Origin: Nymphaea colorata
Taxonomy: Eukaryota; Streptophyta; Magnoliopsida; Nymphaeales; Nymphaeaceae
Length of the DNA stretch: 64,000 bases
Direction: 5' to 3'
Assembly: GCF_008831285.2 (NCBI RefSeq)
Contig: NC_045143.1
Coordinates: 23,746,302-23,810,301 of the forward strand
A program made the translations under genes and the position numbers. The notes below the pieces were generated by a model. That model was not told where the DNA came from. It was given only the letters and a program-made list of their open reading frames with translations, and did no database searches. This document shows positions 21,774 through 33,769 of this stretch, in pieces (the stretch's first letter is position 1; each line of letters begins with the position of its first letter).

Positions 21774-24743
21774 TGTCATACCCCGACCTTTTGACACACA
21801 ACCATTTTTTTTTCTAAACATCAAACATCGAGGTGTGACTACACAACAGTTCAAAAGAAATGAGCCAAGCAATTCAAAATAATGGGGCAAACTTTCATTT
21901 ATAGAACAACGTCATTTCATATAAAATCACATCCCTATACATGACAAAAATGCCTCAAAATCCTAACATTGATGCCTAACAAAATAAGACATCAATACAA
22001 ACGAAGCAAGATGCGCCGGCACTATACAAACAAAACCCAAAACCTCCTCAGTAGGACGTGAGTGAAGCCATCTGCTCAACCTGCTGCCCGGGGTCCGCCA
22101 AAACTTGAACAAGAAAACAACTGAAGGCTCAGCCTTCGCAGTATGGCAACAAGCCAGGAAAATACCAAACCCATCCATGTAGGGCTCAAATAAGAGAACA
22201 AATATCAAAATCATCTATCATCATGTCGTGTCAGAGTGTGACACGTAAAGGCCACTTAATGGCCGCACTAACACAATTTCAATCTCATGCAAGGCCAGCT
22301 TAAACATAACACTTGCATTCATATCATTCACATGCACATCAGTCATATACATTCAATCATATACATTACATTTTCATTAACTTTAGTGAATTAACAGTTC
22401 ATGTGGGTGCAACACAGGCACGTGCACACCATGGGCGGCCTACAGCCGAGTGACAACCCAAGTGGTGGCCCATACAGTATGGATCCATTTCATCCGCTGC
22501 AAGGTAGAGCACTCAACCCTGGATGTATGAATTCCAAGGAGAGATACTCAGCCTTCCCTAGGACACCCAGGTTGGGAAGGCGGGAGCCCACGCTCCAAGC
22601 ACAACACACAACAGTACCCTGGGGCCTTGCACCGCCTGCGCTCCGAACAGGCGAGACCAGTGGCGAAAACGGGATGTCTCCCAAACACATAGCCACATCC
22701 CACTGGCCTCTCATCTCTTAATCATTTGTTATTATCATTAGAAAAATGCATTTGCAATTGGCTGGCTACCTCATGAGGTTGGTACACTTCTCGAGTGCAC
22801 CCACACCTCCAATTGCCTCCACACGAGGTTTACCCATAACACTAACAGTCATAGCTAGCCGTCATACAATATGGGTACAATTACCCTCCAATCCATTCAT
22901 TTGCATTATTGCCCACAACAATAAATATGCAACAAAATACAACATTCATATCAGTTATCACATCAATCATATCTTTGAAAAACTTAGCAAAACCACAGAG
23001 AGTAGTCTCGATCTGCGATTGACTCGTAGTTGTCCTATGCAGTTATCATTCTATGATGCTTTCTAATGCATAATTGGGGTCGAGGAGACACTCGACTCGA
23101 TACCCCGCCTCATCTGTCTTAAACAGATATCAATTCTAGCATGCACATGCAAATGCGTAACCTTTTCAAAACAACTACTAATAACCTTTCAAACAATTCA
23201 TATCGTATATCAAAGCATGGACAAACATACATATACTCATTCACAAGACAATCAATCAAGTCACATCGCAATCCTAAGATCTCATGATCCTAGGAGCACA
23301 CAATCACACATTTGCCCAGGCATGGATTTGCCTGAAATGTCACCATACCTGTGGCCCGCTCACAAAACTCTTCAAAATTCCTCGAGCTTCGAACTCAAGG
23401 TCGACGAGACGTGCCCGGTGCACTTGCAGACATAAACAAAAGGTAAGACTTCTACTAGTTACCCTAACATTCCAAATAAATACAAAACAAAATCATTGAG
23501 GCATATGTCATCGCCTCAAGAGGGTGTCGACGGGTAGTGTCGACCTACAAGCCCTCTCATAGGCCACTACGCAACTTCTTGCCGTTTTCACCCAACGTCA
23601 AAACCCCAATGCTTCGATCAATCCATCCTTAACACATTTCTCATAACCTTTCCTTTATTTGAGGTGTCTTCCCAACATGCGCACCCTCTTCCTACTACAC
23701 ATACCACCCACGACATCAAGGGTGCTCCAAGCATTCCCCAAAGGCGGTCCTACGCTTCTCCACAACGTCTAACTCTACCATGCTTCCCTATAGCATCGAA
23801 AACAACCTATCATGCATAAAAGATCATAATAAACACGAATCATCTACCCTTTCCCAAAAAGCAAGGTCGCTATCATGTGTCCCTAACTATCAATTCTACC
23901 TTCTAGCATGCTCAAACAATAATTATACATGCTCTAATAGATAAAATTCAAGAATCTAAGTTCAAATAGGCCTTGCTCACCCCAATCCAAGTGTCCAAAC
24001 TGCTGTAACGCCTTTGACAGCCCCCTTCAAACGTTTAATCAAGCTTCAACGACACCAATCGTGCAGTGCCGCCAGCACTAACACCACCTAATCGCTGCTA
24101 AGAGGGGGAAAACACGTTCCTCAAGTTGGAAACCTAACAAACCATGCTGAAAACAGTGAGGAAGAGTGCTCGATTGGGGGAAAATGGAAAAACAAATAGG
24201 AAATGGGGAGAAAAACTCAAGTAGGAAACGTGAGGGCAGGGGGAGGGCGCTATCAAAAAGGGTGGACAGAAGAGAGAGTGAGGAAAGGAGGGTTCAGACT
24301 GAAAGGGAAAGACAGTAGAGGGGAGGGAAAATCAAGCGGCCAAGGGAAGAGACGGTGAAGAGAAGACGGGTGGAACGAGTAGGGAGCTCTAGCAGAGAGG
24401 GAGAGGAAAAAAAAATCATGCGGTAGGGGGAAGCTGACGAAGGGGGAAGAGGCTGAGTGGGAGGGAGGAGAAGAAACAAACAGAGAGGGCGAGAGAGAGA
24501 GAGAGAGAGAGCTCACCCACGCTGCCGCCGCCGCCACCTCTGCCACTGCCGTCTCCACCGCCAATCCAGCCACTGCCCCTTCTTCTTCTCTGCGTTGGCA
24601 CGGGAGACCACCAGGAGAACGACGAAGGAGAATAGGGAAAGGCGAGGGAGGAGCCCTCGCGTCGGGCTTCGTCACGACAAAGGGGTTCGGGTCTGGATCT
24701 GGACCCTGACCCGATCCAACCCGCAAGAACGTCGCACATTATA
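21774..24743 (-). repeat. Gypsy-1 5' LTR (2970 bp)
   Basis: On the minus strand it begins TATAATGTGCGACG at 24743 and ends GGTCGGGGTATGACA at 21774, directly followed by the PBS. It is nearly the same as the copy at 15974-18938, including the GA repeats near 24380-24510. The terminal TGTA is altered to TATA. Any ORF here reads through LTR sequence. Confidence 0.9.
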
Positions 24744-25753
24744 GCAAGTGCATGATTAGCCTGTGTCTCATCAGATGTCTCGACCTGGTTGACATCGATC
24801 CGGCCCAAGTAAGCCCTCAATTCACGAAGCTGGTCAGCAGAAATGGAGACATTTTCTCCACTAGATTTAGGCACCTCAGACACAAGCGTTTTCCCAATAG
24901 AAGACCTCCCTTTGTTCCCCTTCTTTTCTGGATGAAGATCCCAACAATAATCCACGGTATGACCAGTCTTCTTGCAGTGAGTGCATCTGCGAAGAGATCT
25001 AATATTGCCTCCAGGACCACGACTCACAAGAGCGGATCTCTCACGATAGGGCATGAGATCCCTCTTGCCCTCAGTAGTAACCAGCCTCCTCTGTTCTTCA
25101 GCTTCAATACAGGAGTTCACATCTTCCATACTGGGCATCTCTCCAAAATTCAGAATCTGGCTTCTAGCACCTTCAAACTCATCATTCAAACCGGCCAAAA
25201 AAAGAAACACCCTGTTTTCCCATTCCTTAGCAATATAAAGTGTCTGATCCTGGGGACAATGCCAAGGAATATCAGAATGATAGTCAAGCTTGTCCCACTT
25301 GGCTTTCAAAGCTCCATAGTAATCTGCGACAGAAGAGTTCCATTGTCGAAGTCCATAGACAGTCTTCATTACGTGGTAAGTTCGAATAGCAGTTTTCTTC
25401 TGGCCATATATTTGCTCTAAAATCACCCACATGTCTCTTGCAGTCTTCTTCCGAAGAATAAGGGGTTGAAGATCAGCGGAAACAGAGTTGACAATCCAAG
25501 TTTTCACTTGATTATCCTTAAGAAACCAAGTGTCCCACACACCACTTGTCCTTGCCGGTTCAGGGTTCCTTCCATCGATATAGGCAATCCGACCACGGCC
25601 AGCAATCTCCATAGTCATAGCGGCCGACCACGTGAAATAGTTCTCCTTTGTGAGACGAAGAGTAATGACCTGAACGGGAACATTCTCAGATCTATAAACC
25701 CCGATTTTAGTTTGATTGCTGTTGACGGTCAATGAGGAAGAAGTTGCCGTAAT
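24744..25753 (-). pseudogene. Copia-1 gag
   Basis: An open frame of about 335 codons with the plant copia gag layout: VITLRLTKENYFTWSAAM, YIDGRNPEPARTSG, WDTWFLKDNQVKTWIVNS, then a helical region and the zinc knuckle CTHCKKTGHTVDYC (CX2CX4HX4C, intact). By comparison with the Copia-2 gag the start Met corresponds to an Ile codon (ATT at 25751-25753), so initiation appears lost. The open frame continues upstream through the GC-rich leader into the LTR and downstream into Gypsy-1, but both extensions are fortuitous. It is cut at ...ANHALA by Gypsy-1; protease should follow and does not. Confidence 0.85.
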
Positions 25754-26077
25754 CTCAGACCAGGCCGACAAAGGGCACGAGCGATAGTAAAACAAGAGAA
25801 GCACCAACGACAACGAAGGGATGGGAGCAGCGTAGACCCAAAGGGCAATAGTGCAGAGGACGACGGCAGGGAGCAGGATGCGACGCAGGGAGCAGGTCGA
25901 CGGCGCGACAGCAAGGGCGGTGACGCCAGCGTCGTCGGACGACGCAGCAGAAAGGTAACGGCGTCGGACACGGCGGCGGCGGCGACGGCGGAAACGACGA
26001 CGGTGACAGCAGCGGTGGCGGGTGAAGAAAACTCCACGATCACCAAAAAAGTCCCAATCTTGTGGGCTCTGATACCA
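25754..26077 (-). other. Copia-1 leader and primer-binding site
   Basis: A GC-rich untranslated leader with CGN-type runs (25900-26030), ending at the PBS TGGTATCAGAGCCC (minus, 26064-26077) that directly abuts the 5' LTR. Copia-2 has a similarly GC-rich leader. Confidence 0.75.
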
Positions 26078-26330
26078 TGTAGAAACACGAGCACTGAGAA
26101 AGAGAATACAAGGAACACGATGTAACGTGGAAAAACCCTCAACAAGAGGAAAAAAACCACAGATGAGGAGGAGCTGGTTGCCCACTAGCCGCCAGACTCT
26201 CTCTCTCTTAAGATTTCATTACACATAAGGATTCGGGTTACACGACTTAAGTAATGCCCAACAAGGGCTACAAGATGGATTGGGTATGGATCCGAACCCG
26301 GTCCCGAGACCCGTCTAACATACTTCAACA
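26078..26330 (-). repeat. Copia-1 5' LTR (253 bp)
   Basis: Same length and ends as the 3' LTR at 13246-13498, with about 13 base differences by eye. It is followed by ACATG (26331-26335), the right copy of the target duplication in the Gypsy-2 LTR. Confidence 0.9.
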
Positions 26331-28086
26331 ACATGCATACATTCATTCAATCGTAAGACAATCATAGGATCCAATGATCCTGAAAACACACATCCAAAAG
26401 TTGGCCATAGGTAGGGATTTACCTGGAATGCTGACAATTATAGATCTAATGATCCTGAAAACGCACATCCAAAAGTTGGCCCTAGGTAGGGATTTACCTG
26501 GAATGTTGTCATACCTGTCGCGCATCAACAAAACACCCAAAACTCCTCGAGTTTCGAATCTTGTCACTCATGGTCTACTCGACGTGTCTGGTCTACCTGC
26601 AAGCAGAGTCAGATGATAAGTTCTCTACTCGCTTTGCTTTACAATCTACATAAGTATAAATAAAATCATTGAGGCATAGGTCATCACCTCAAGAGGGTGT
26701 CGATGGGTAGTATTGACCCAAAAAGCCTCCATTAGGTCCCTTCCCAACTCTTTGAGGTTGTGACCAAACATCTAAACTCAAAGCTTTGATCAATCTATCA
26801 CTAATACATTTCTTACTTGCTTTCCTTAGTTGAGGCGTCTTCCCAATAACTACACCCAACTTACAAGCTCTTTCGCAACCAACAACGCAATACGCACATC
26901 GACAATATAGTGCGCCACATGTTTGCAAGAACAGTCCTACACCTTCTCCACAATACCAAAATTTCTACCATGTGTCCTAATCGCTTCGAAAATTAACTCA
27001 TCATGCTAAAAAGATAGATATACACGTGGATCCTCGTCCCTCCAAAATAGTCTTAGACCTTCCCCAAAAAGCAAAGTCACTAGCATGCACTATAAATCAT
27101 CCAATCTTAAGTCAAGCATGCTCATTTAATAATTATACATGTCTTAACAGAAAATATTAGACAATTTAGGCTTGGTTAGGCCTTGTTCACCCCACTTTTA
27201 GAGTCCAAACTGCTGTAGTGTTCCCGACAACCACCTCAAATGCTTGATTGATCCCCAAGCGGCTAAAATCATACAATGTTGTCAATGCTAACGCCTTCAA
27301 TTCACTATTATGAAGGAAAAAATACATTCTCAAGCTGCAAACTGACCAAACAACAATAAATAGGGTGAGGTTTAGCGGAACAGATATCAAAAGAGGGGTC
27401 AACTGTTAGAAGAAGGCATTTGGATGTGAGAAGCTAGTTCGACTGAAGGTGGGAAACATTAAAAAAAAAAACTGGCGGGAAAGAGAGTGTGCAGAGAGGG
27501 AGGATGCTCGGTTGAGGGACAAGGAAAAACAATGCGTACGAGGCTGGTAGTGGAGAGAGTAAGCGAACAGAGAGATGGGAGAGGGTTGCACAGAAGGGAT
27601 GCCATGTGGGACAAAGAGTGGCAGAGACAGGGAGACAACTCAAGCGGAGAGAGAGCACGTGGGCTGAGGGAGAAGCGAGTAGTGAGAAAGGGGCTGCGAG
27701 TCGGAGCAGCAACATATGGGGGAGCGAGAGCTTGCGAGAGAGGGATTGAGTGTGCTTGAAACAGAGGGAAAGATGGATAAGGAATGGCGAGGGAGAGCAC
27801 AAACGCGAGAGGGAGAAGAAGAAGAAGAAACTGAGATGGGAGACGGCAGAAACAGAGAGAGAGGGAGGAGGAGAAGAAGGAAGAGACAAAGAGAGGTTGA
27901 GAGGCTCACCTGAGTGTCGCCGTTGCTGCAATTTTCTTCCACCTCCTTCTTCTCTATATTGCAGTCGAAGCAGAGGAAGAGACGAAAAGGAAGAGAGAGC
28001 CGGTGCCGGGCTCCTATTCACGCACGGAGCTCGGGTCCGGCTCTGGACCCGCTCCAGCCCAATCTGCCAAAATGAAAATTGTTACA
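26331..28086 (-). repeat. Gypsy-2 3' LTR, proximal part
   Basis: Continues the LTR interrupted at 13245 and corresponds to about 43500-45184 of the other copy. It ends ...AAATTGTTACA at 28086, next to the PPT. It contains a local duplication: the block ATAGGATCCAATGATCCTGAAAAC... at 26364-26433 is repeated at 26434-26513. GA-rich low-complexity sequence spans 27470-27910, where ORFs on both strands are artefacts. Confidence 0.85.
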
Positions 28087-28139
28087 CCCTACCCTCCATA
28101 AATAAAATTTCGTCCTCGAAATTTAGATCATACCTTAAT

Positions 28140-29320
28140 GTAAGAACAAGTGTGATACTTCTTTCGCATATCATCTTCGAGTTCTCATGTGTTCTCCTTC
28201 AACCCATGGTATCGCCATTCCACTCTTACTATAAGAATTTTCCTAATGCAAAGTACTTGCTCTCTTTAATCTATAATCCTAATAGGTTTTTCTTCCATCT
28301 TCAAATCATCTTGTACTTGAATACCTTGAAAGTCAATTACATGTGTAGGATCTGGTACATACTTTCGGAGCATGAAAACATGGAAAACGTTATGAATATG
28401 ACTCAAATTAGGTGGTAGTGTCAATCTGTATGCCACCTCTCCGATCTTTTCTAATATCTCAAAAGGTCCAATGAACCTTGAGCTCAACTTTCCCTTAATA
28501 CCGAATCGAAAAACGCCTTTAGTAGGTGAAAATTTCAAGAATACATGATCACCAACCTCAAAAGTCAACTCTCTACGTCGAATATCAGCATAACTTTTCT
28601 GTCTACTCTGAGCAGTCAACAATTTTTTTCTTATCAATTATCGGTGTAATGTTGCAATAGCAAAGGGTTTTCGACCTTACCATCGCCTAATTCAATCCAA
28701 CAAGTTGGCGATCTGCATGGCCTCCCATACAAGACCTCAAAAGGTGTCATCCCAATACTAGAGTGGTAACTGTTGTTATATGCAGACTCTGTCAATTTTA
28801 CATGTTTATTACATTCTCCTTTCCAGTCCAAAACATAAATACATAACATGTTCTCTAAGGTCAGAATGGTCCTCCCAAATTACCCATTAGTTTGGGGTAG
28901 AACGTTGTGCTTAGCTTAAGCTTGGTACCCAATACCTTTTGCAATTATGTCCAAAACCTAGAGTTAAAACGTGGATCTTGATCCACAATAATAGACTTTG
29001 GTACTTCAAACAATCTCACTATCTCGCTAATATATAACTCTGCAAGACTTTCCAATGATTGACTGATTTTGATTGGTAGAAAATGAGCGGATTTCATAAG
29101 TTGATCAACAATCACTCATATGGTATCATGTTGTCTTTTGATGAGAGGCGAACCCACTACAAAATCCATCGTAATGTCATTCCATTTCCACATTGGAATA
29201 TCTATTCTCTGCAACAAGCCCCCTGATTGTTGATGTTTTACTTTGACCCGTTGACAAACTAAGCATTTTGCTACATATTCTGTAATTTCGCACTTCATTT
29301 TAGGACACCAAAAATTTCAT
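28140..29320 (-). pseudogene. Gypsy-2 integrase and chromodomain-like tail (broken)
   Basis: Collinear with the Gypsy-1 integrase but interrupted by several stops and frameshifts. Recognisable pieces are KMKCEITEYVAKCLVCQRVK and WKWNDITMDFVVGSP (first catalytic Asp kept) at 29116-29315, WKGECNKHVKLTESAYNNS at 28634-28849, and RRRELTFEVGDHVFLKF plus GPFEILEKIGEVAYRLTLPP at 28266-28637. The chromodomain-like end near 28140-28260 is out of frame. Not coding. Confidence 0.82.
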
Positions 29321-30757
29321 TTCATATCCTAAAATATCTTTGTACTGCAAGGGTATATGGAAAACTTAGATTTGTGAGTTTCATCAAGCAATTGACATTT
29401 TACCCCTTCATCTCTAGGGACCCACAATCTTTGTCGAAATTACGATGAACCATCTTCGTCTTGATACCAAAGAGAATCTGTCTTCTTACTTTCTTCCATA
29501 TTTTTAGCAAACTCAAGATCCTCTTTTTGCTTCAAGATAAGCTCCTCCAACAAAGGATATCATATCAAGGCCATTATTGTTGCTCTATTCTCGTTGCAAA
29601 GGTGAGGCTGCCATGCTATCATATCTTGCAACAACATCCAAGAGTGATTCATCATATTACATAACGTCGCCTTAGCATTTATACTCAAAGCATCAGCCAC
29701 TACATTCGCTTTTCCTGAATGATATGATATTTTGAAATCATAATCTTTTAACTATTCAATCTATCTTCTTTGCCTCAGATTGAAATCTTTTTGGGAGAAT
29801 ATGTACTTCAATGACTTCTGGTTTGTAAACACCTCAAATATTGCCCCATAGAGATAGTATCTCCAAATCTTCAGTGCGAACACTACCACTCCCAATTCCA
29901 AATCGTGAGTGTGATAATGTTTTTCTTGTGGCTTTAATGATCTATATGTGTAAGCCACTACATGACCATGTTACATCAATACACAACCATAACCGATGCA
30001 TCGGTGTACACCATAAATCCATAATAACCCGAAGGAAGTGTCAAAATAAGGGCGGTGGTAAGCTTGTCCTTCGGAGTTTAAAAACTCTTTTCGTACTCTT
30101 CATTCCGAATGAACTTCACTTATTTTCTTAATAGCTCAGTCATGGGCATAACTATTTTCGAAAAGTCTTGTATAAACCTGTGATAGTATCCTGTCAATCC
30201 CAAAAAGCTTCTAACTTCAGTTACGCTACATGGCGTCCTCCAGTCCTGCACAGCCGACACCTTAGATAGATCGATGGAAATTCCATCCTTTGAGATCACA
30301 TGACCAAGAAAGTTTACATTCTCTAGACAAAATTCACATTTCAGTACTTAGCATATAACTTATGCTTGCATAAAATTTCCAACACACTTCTTACATGATC
30401 TCTGTGTTGCCTTACTATCTGAGTACACCAAAATTTCATCTACAAACAGATCCAAGTAGTATTGAGAAACCCGATTCCTGAGGTCCATAAATGTTACGGG
30501 AGCATTAGTCAACCCAAAAGGCATGAAGTGGAATTCATAGTGCTCATATCTAGTTTAAAATGCAATCTTAGCAACATCCACCTCCCAAATCAAGAGTTGA
30601 TAATAACTTGTCCTCAAATCAATTTTGGAGAATACATTCGCATTCTTAAGCTGATCAAACAAGTCTTAATTTCTAGGCAGCAGATAAATATTATTAATGG
30701 TGACTTGATTCAACATGCGGTAGTCTATGCACAAGCGCATCGCTCCATCCTTCTTCA
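29321..30757 (-). pseudogene. Gypsy-2 reverse transcriptase and RNase H (broken)
   Basis: RT begins at [20 protein letters not shown] (about 30755-30690), fused by deletion to the protease. RT palm and thumb pieces follow on the minus strand through about 30150. RNase H is seen at 29761-29958: [39 protein letters not shown] and [16 protein letters not shown]. The linker to integrase (IYPCSTKIF then DMK, near 29340) is preserved, which shows what Gypsy-1 has lost. Many stops; not coding. Confidence 0.8.
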
Positions 30758-32057
30758 TGAAAGAATGAGTTGCCCCCTGCATTAAACAACATTCTAGCAA
30801 TGTGATAACAAACAAGTAATGTACCTTCAATAAGATTGTGTGTCTGAAGTTCCTTTTCGGTAGTTGCATAGATACGTCCAGTCATCTTTTGAGCACTAGA
30901 AGGACCGGTCTCGGGCTTCTTCAACTTTTTTCCTCACATAATGGGGTAATATTTGGTGAAGGGTCTCATCCTTTCACAATGTAAACACGCTCCGGTCTCC
31001 CGATAGCACGGTTTCCTGGGGTGCATGCATGAGCAAGTAGGACACCTTGGTAGAGTCGGAGTAGTCACTGCCCCCTGTGTGGTGTCACTGCGGATTGGCT
31101 TGATCCACCTGAATGCTCGGTCATCACGCCTCCCATAAGGCTTTGCTCTACCTGCAAAGTTGTGGTGCTTGGCTTGCATCTGCGCACCATTTGTGTGTTG
31201 GCTTGTCCTCTTGTGATGGTCCTTCTGAGTTCTAGCCTAATCTTCTTCCATGCATCTAGCCATGCTAACCACCTCGTCCAAATCGCAAGGCCTGCTGAAC
31301 ATCACCTTGCTTCGCAGCCTGTCATGCAATCCATGCACAAACTTGTCTGCTCTGGATTCATCTGTGGTATAGAGATGTGGGCAATATAGCTCTGAGTGTC
31401 GATACTTGGTAACATACTCTTCCAAGCTCATATGGTTTTGCTACAACTCAAGAAATTCCTACATCTTTTTGTTTCTGGCATGTGTTGTGAAGTAAGTGCT
31501 AAAGAATGAATCTTTTAACTACTTCCAAAAGATTGATTGTTGGCCTACAAACCGGACCTCACGAGTCCATTGCCACCACCGTTTGACATCACCTTTCAAC
31601 AAATGTGAGCCATAGTTAACTTTGTCTCTTTCTGGCAACTTGAAATGCTCAAAGATGTGTTCAACCTCTTCAATTCACTCCTCTGTTGTGTCTGGGCTGC
31701 CATCTCCAGTAAAGACAGGCAGCTGCATCAACATAAATTGCTTGAATGACACCGAACTTGCCTTCTCCTTAGGTGGTGCAGTGGTGTCTCCTGTAGAAGA
31801 TGCATGACTCCTCTGATTACTAACCATTGACTGTATTAAAAACGTCATTGTCTACAAGGTCATCAGTAGTATGGTCTGCTGATCTACAGGTGGAGTCTGC
31901 CTTGGTGGGGTTTGTGCACCTACACTAGCCTAGGCGTACTGTTGCCCTGAGTTACTATCATCCATGGGGTATGCGCATCTGAATGAGCCGAACTTGGCTC
32001 TTTTGGTGCCTCTGTAGTTGGCCCATGTCGTTTCTTACCCCTACGTTAGTACTCTAT
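30758..32057 (-). pseudogene. Gypsy-2 gag and truncated protease
   Basis: The gag start corresponding to MEYQRRG is here ATA GAG TAC TAA (32057), so both the Met and the Gln codon are lost. Gag pieces include SLEEYVTKYRHSELYCPHL and VHGLHDRLRSKVMFSRPCDL (31237-31431). The zinc-knuckle region at 30934-31179 reads CLHCERMRPFTKYY, again ending in Tyr and also lacking the His. Protease appears as [18 protein letters not shown] (about 30830-30775) and is cut right after its active-site loop, continuing directly into RT. Confidence 0.8.
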
Positions 32058-32195
32058 CTGTGCAAACAAGAATCTTCATTCTTATTACATGGTCTGAGAC
32101 AACTTTTACAAGTTCCATTGGCAAAGATGCATTATGACAATCATCAAGACCTCAATCCATCACATACATATATGTCACTATAAAATCAAAACTAT

Positions 32196-32482
32196 TGTAG
32201 AAACACACAGCGGAAGAAGAGAAAGGAAAACAAACACAAGATTTACGTGGAAAACCTCGAAACGAAGTGAAAAACCACGGGGAAGCTCTAACCTAGGGGC
32301 AAAACCGCAACCCTAGGAGAGAGAAATCTTAATTCACTTAATCAACAATTACAATAAGTGATTAGAATAAAAGGGAGAAGAAGAGAGACCCACCTAGGGA
32401 ACCGAGCCCATCCTCGGTTCCCATGCCCATGGGTACCGGGTCCATATCCGGACCCGGTTCCCTATTACACGGTATTCTAACA
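32196..32482 (-). repeat. Copia-2 3' LTR (287 bp)
   Basis: Starts TGTAGAAACA and ends GTATTCTAACA on plus; the purine tract CTTAAGGGGGAG (minus) adjoins it at 32483. Identical in length to the copy at 41651-41937. Confidence 0.9.
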
Positions 32483-33094
32483 CTCCCCCTTAAGCTTGGC
32501 ATACATGTCAAACATGCCAAGCTTGCTAACATTCTTTTCAAATTGAGATGTACATAAGGCTTTAGTTAGAACATCTGCAATTTGATCTTCAGACTTCATA
32601 TAAGGAAGGATCAACTCCTTTGAATCTATGCGCTCCCGTATGAAGTGGCGATCTATCTCCACATGTTTGGTTCTGTCATGCAGGACAGGATTATTTGCCA
32701 GGTTAATCGCAGACTTATTGTCACAATACATTTTCATTTTCTCTTCAATTTCAATTCCAATATCTGCTAGAAGAATCTTTAACCATAACATCTCTGTAAC
32801 CCCCATAGCAACAACCCTGTATTCAGCCTCAGCACTGGATCTAGAACAGACCTCCTGCCTTTTACTCCTCCATACCACCAGGTTTCCCCCTAGAAAGATG
32901 CAGTACCCTGTGGTAGACTTTTTGGTATCCGTGCAACCAGCCCAATCGGCGTAAGAGTATCCTTCAATATTAAGTTTGTCCTGCCATGTATACAGTAACC
33001 CTTTACCTGGGTTATTCTTCAGGTACCCCAACACTCTTTCTGCATTCTTCCAGTGACAATCAGTAGGAGCATGCATAAACTGACTCAACACATT
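32483..33094 (-). pseudogene. Copia-2 RNase H domain
   Basis: An open stretch of about 200 codons: LSQFMHAPTDCHWKNAERVL, GYSYADWAGCTDTKKSTTGY, WRSKRQEVCSRSSAEAEYRV, YCDNKSAINLANNPVLHDRT, HFIRERIDSKELILPYM. The first catalytic Asp lies in a YSYAD context (YSDAD in Copia-1), so one acidic residue of the motif is replaced. It is separated from its RT by Copia-3 at exactly one codon boundary region (33095-33099 is the TACAG duplication). Confidence 0.88.
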
Positions 33095-33099
33095 TACAG

Positions 33100-33322
33100 T
33101 GTTGAAATTAGAAAGTTTGGTTTTAAATGTGGTAGTTATTTGACTATTTAAAAGTTAGGGTTCCTTTTTGTCTTTTTACTGTTTTATTTGTCCTTCTCTT
33201 GTAACTGCCTCAACCGTGCCCTAATCTCCCTTTAAGTAGAGATTAGAGCACGAGATGAAATATTTTTTTTCGTCTCTCTCTCTCTCTCTCTCTCTCGTTC
33301 TCCCCTTCTTCATCACATAACA
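33100..33322 (+). repeat. Copia-3 5' LTR (223 bp)
   Basis: Begins TGTTGAAATTAG and ends CATCACATAACA. Contains a (CT)n run near 33276-33297 that is shorter in the 3' copy and accounts for most of the length difference. The PBS follows immediately. Confidence 0.92.
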
Positions 33323-33769
33323 TGGTATCAGAGCCTCCGCTGGCGTGATCGACTCAAGTTTGCTGGCGTGATCCTCTCGTGCCTTCCTTGCGGTAGTGAC
33401 TCATTCTGCCAGCGTGAAACTTGTTGTATCGTCTCAGACTTCTCGTACGTGTGCATCTCAAGTTGTTGCTGGTGTGATCGCTGATTTCCCTTATTTTTCT
33501 TGCTGCGTGGAAGAGGACCTGATCTCGCCTATGTGGAAGGCGTGATCAGATCCTCAAATGGAGTGTGTGGAGAAGGTATTGGGCTGTTGATGGATTCTGT
33601 TGAGAGTATTTAACTGAAGCTGTTATGCTGTTAGTGGCTGCGGTTTAAGGTATGATCAGAAGTTCTGGTGACGCAGAATACTTTTTGCAAAATTTGTCTA
33701 CGCAAGATGTGGACGTGCTGTTTGATAGTTGAGGTTGGGAATAGAAGAAGCAGCGGCAAACCTTGTTTG

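Larger units (their letters stand above)
15974..24743 (-). mobile_element. Gypsy-1: Tekay-like Ty3/gypsy element lacking RT, inside Copia-1
   Basis: Minus-strand element with two long LTRs (15974-18938 and 21774-24743) and a short 2.8-kb internal region. A PBS for initiator tRNA-Met (21758-21769) and a polypurine tract next to the 3' LTR are both present. Coding order is gag, protease, then directly integrase and chromodomain-like end; RT and RNase H are deleted. The flanks CTCAC (left) and GCAAG (right) are not a target duplication, and Copia-1 lacks about 1 kb across the insertion. LTRs are close (about five differences in the first 200 bp by eye), so the element is younger than Gypsy-2. 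Confidence 0.88.
13246..26330 (-). mobile_element. Copia-1: Ty1/copia retrotransposon, interrupted by Gypsy-1
   Basis: Minus-strand Ty1/copia element with 253-bp LTRs (13246-13498 and 26078-26330) and target duplication ACATG (13241-13245 and 26331-26335). The PBS, complementary to initiator tRNA-Met, abuts the 5' LTR at 26064-26077, and the purine tract AACTTGAGGGGGAG (minus) abuts the 3' LTR. Domain order gag, [lost], integrase, RT, RNase H is copia-type. Gypsy-1 lies inside at 15974-24743, and the protease plus the N-terminal half of the integrase are missing across it. About 13 differences between the LTRs (by eye, near 5%). Confidence 0.9.

Noticed and set aside
24416-26185. 589-codon minus-strand ORF as one gene
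   Set aside because: It runs from the Copia-1 LTR through leader and gag into the Gypsy-1 LTR; only 24744-25753 has protein-family features.
27434-28021. Long ORFs on both strands
   Set aside because: GA/CT-rich low-complexity sequence in the Gypsy-2 LTR; the matching region of the other LTR (44371-45119) shows the same artefact.
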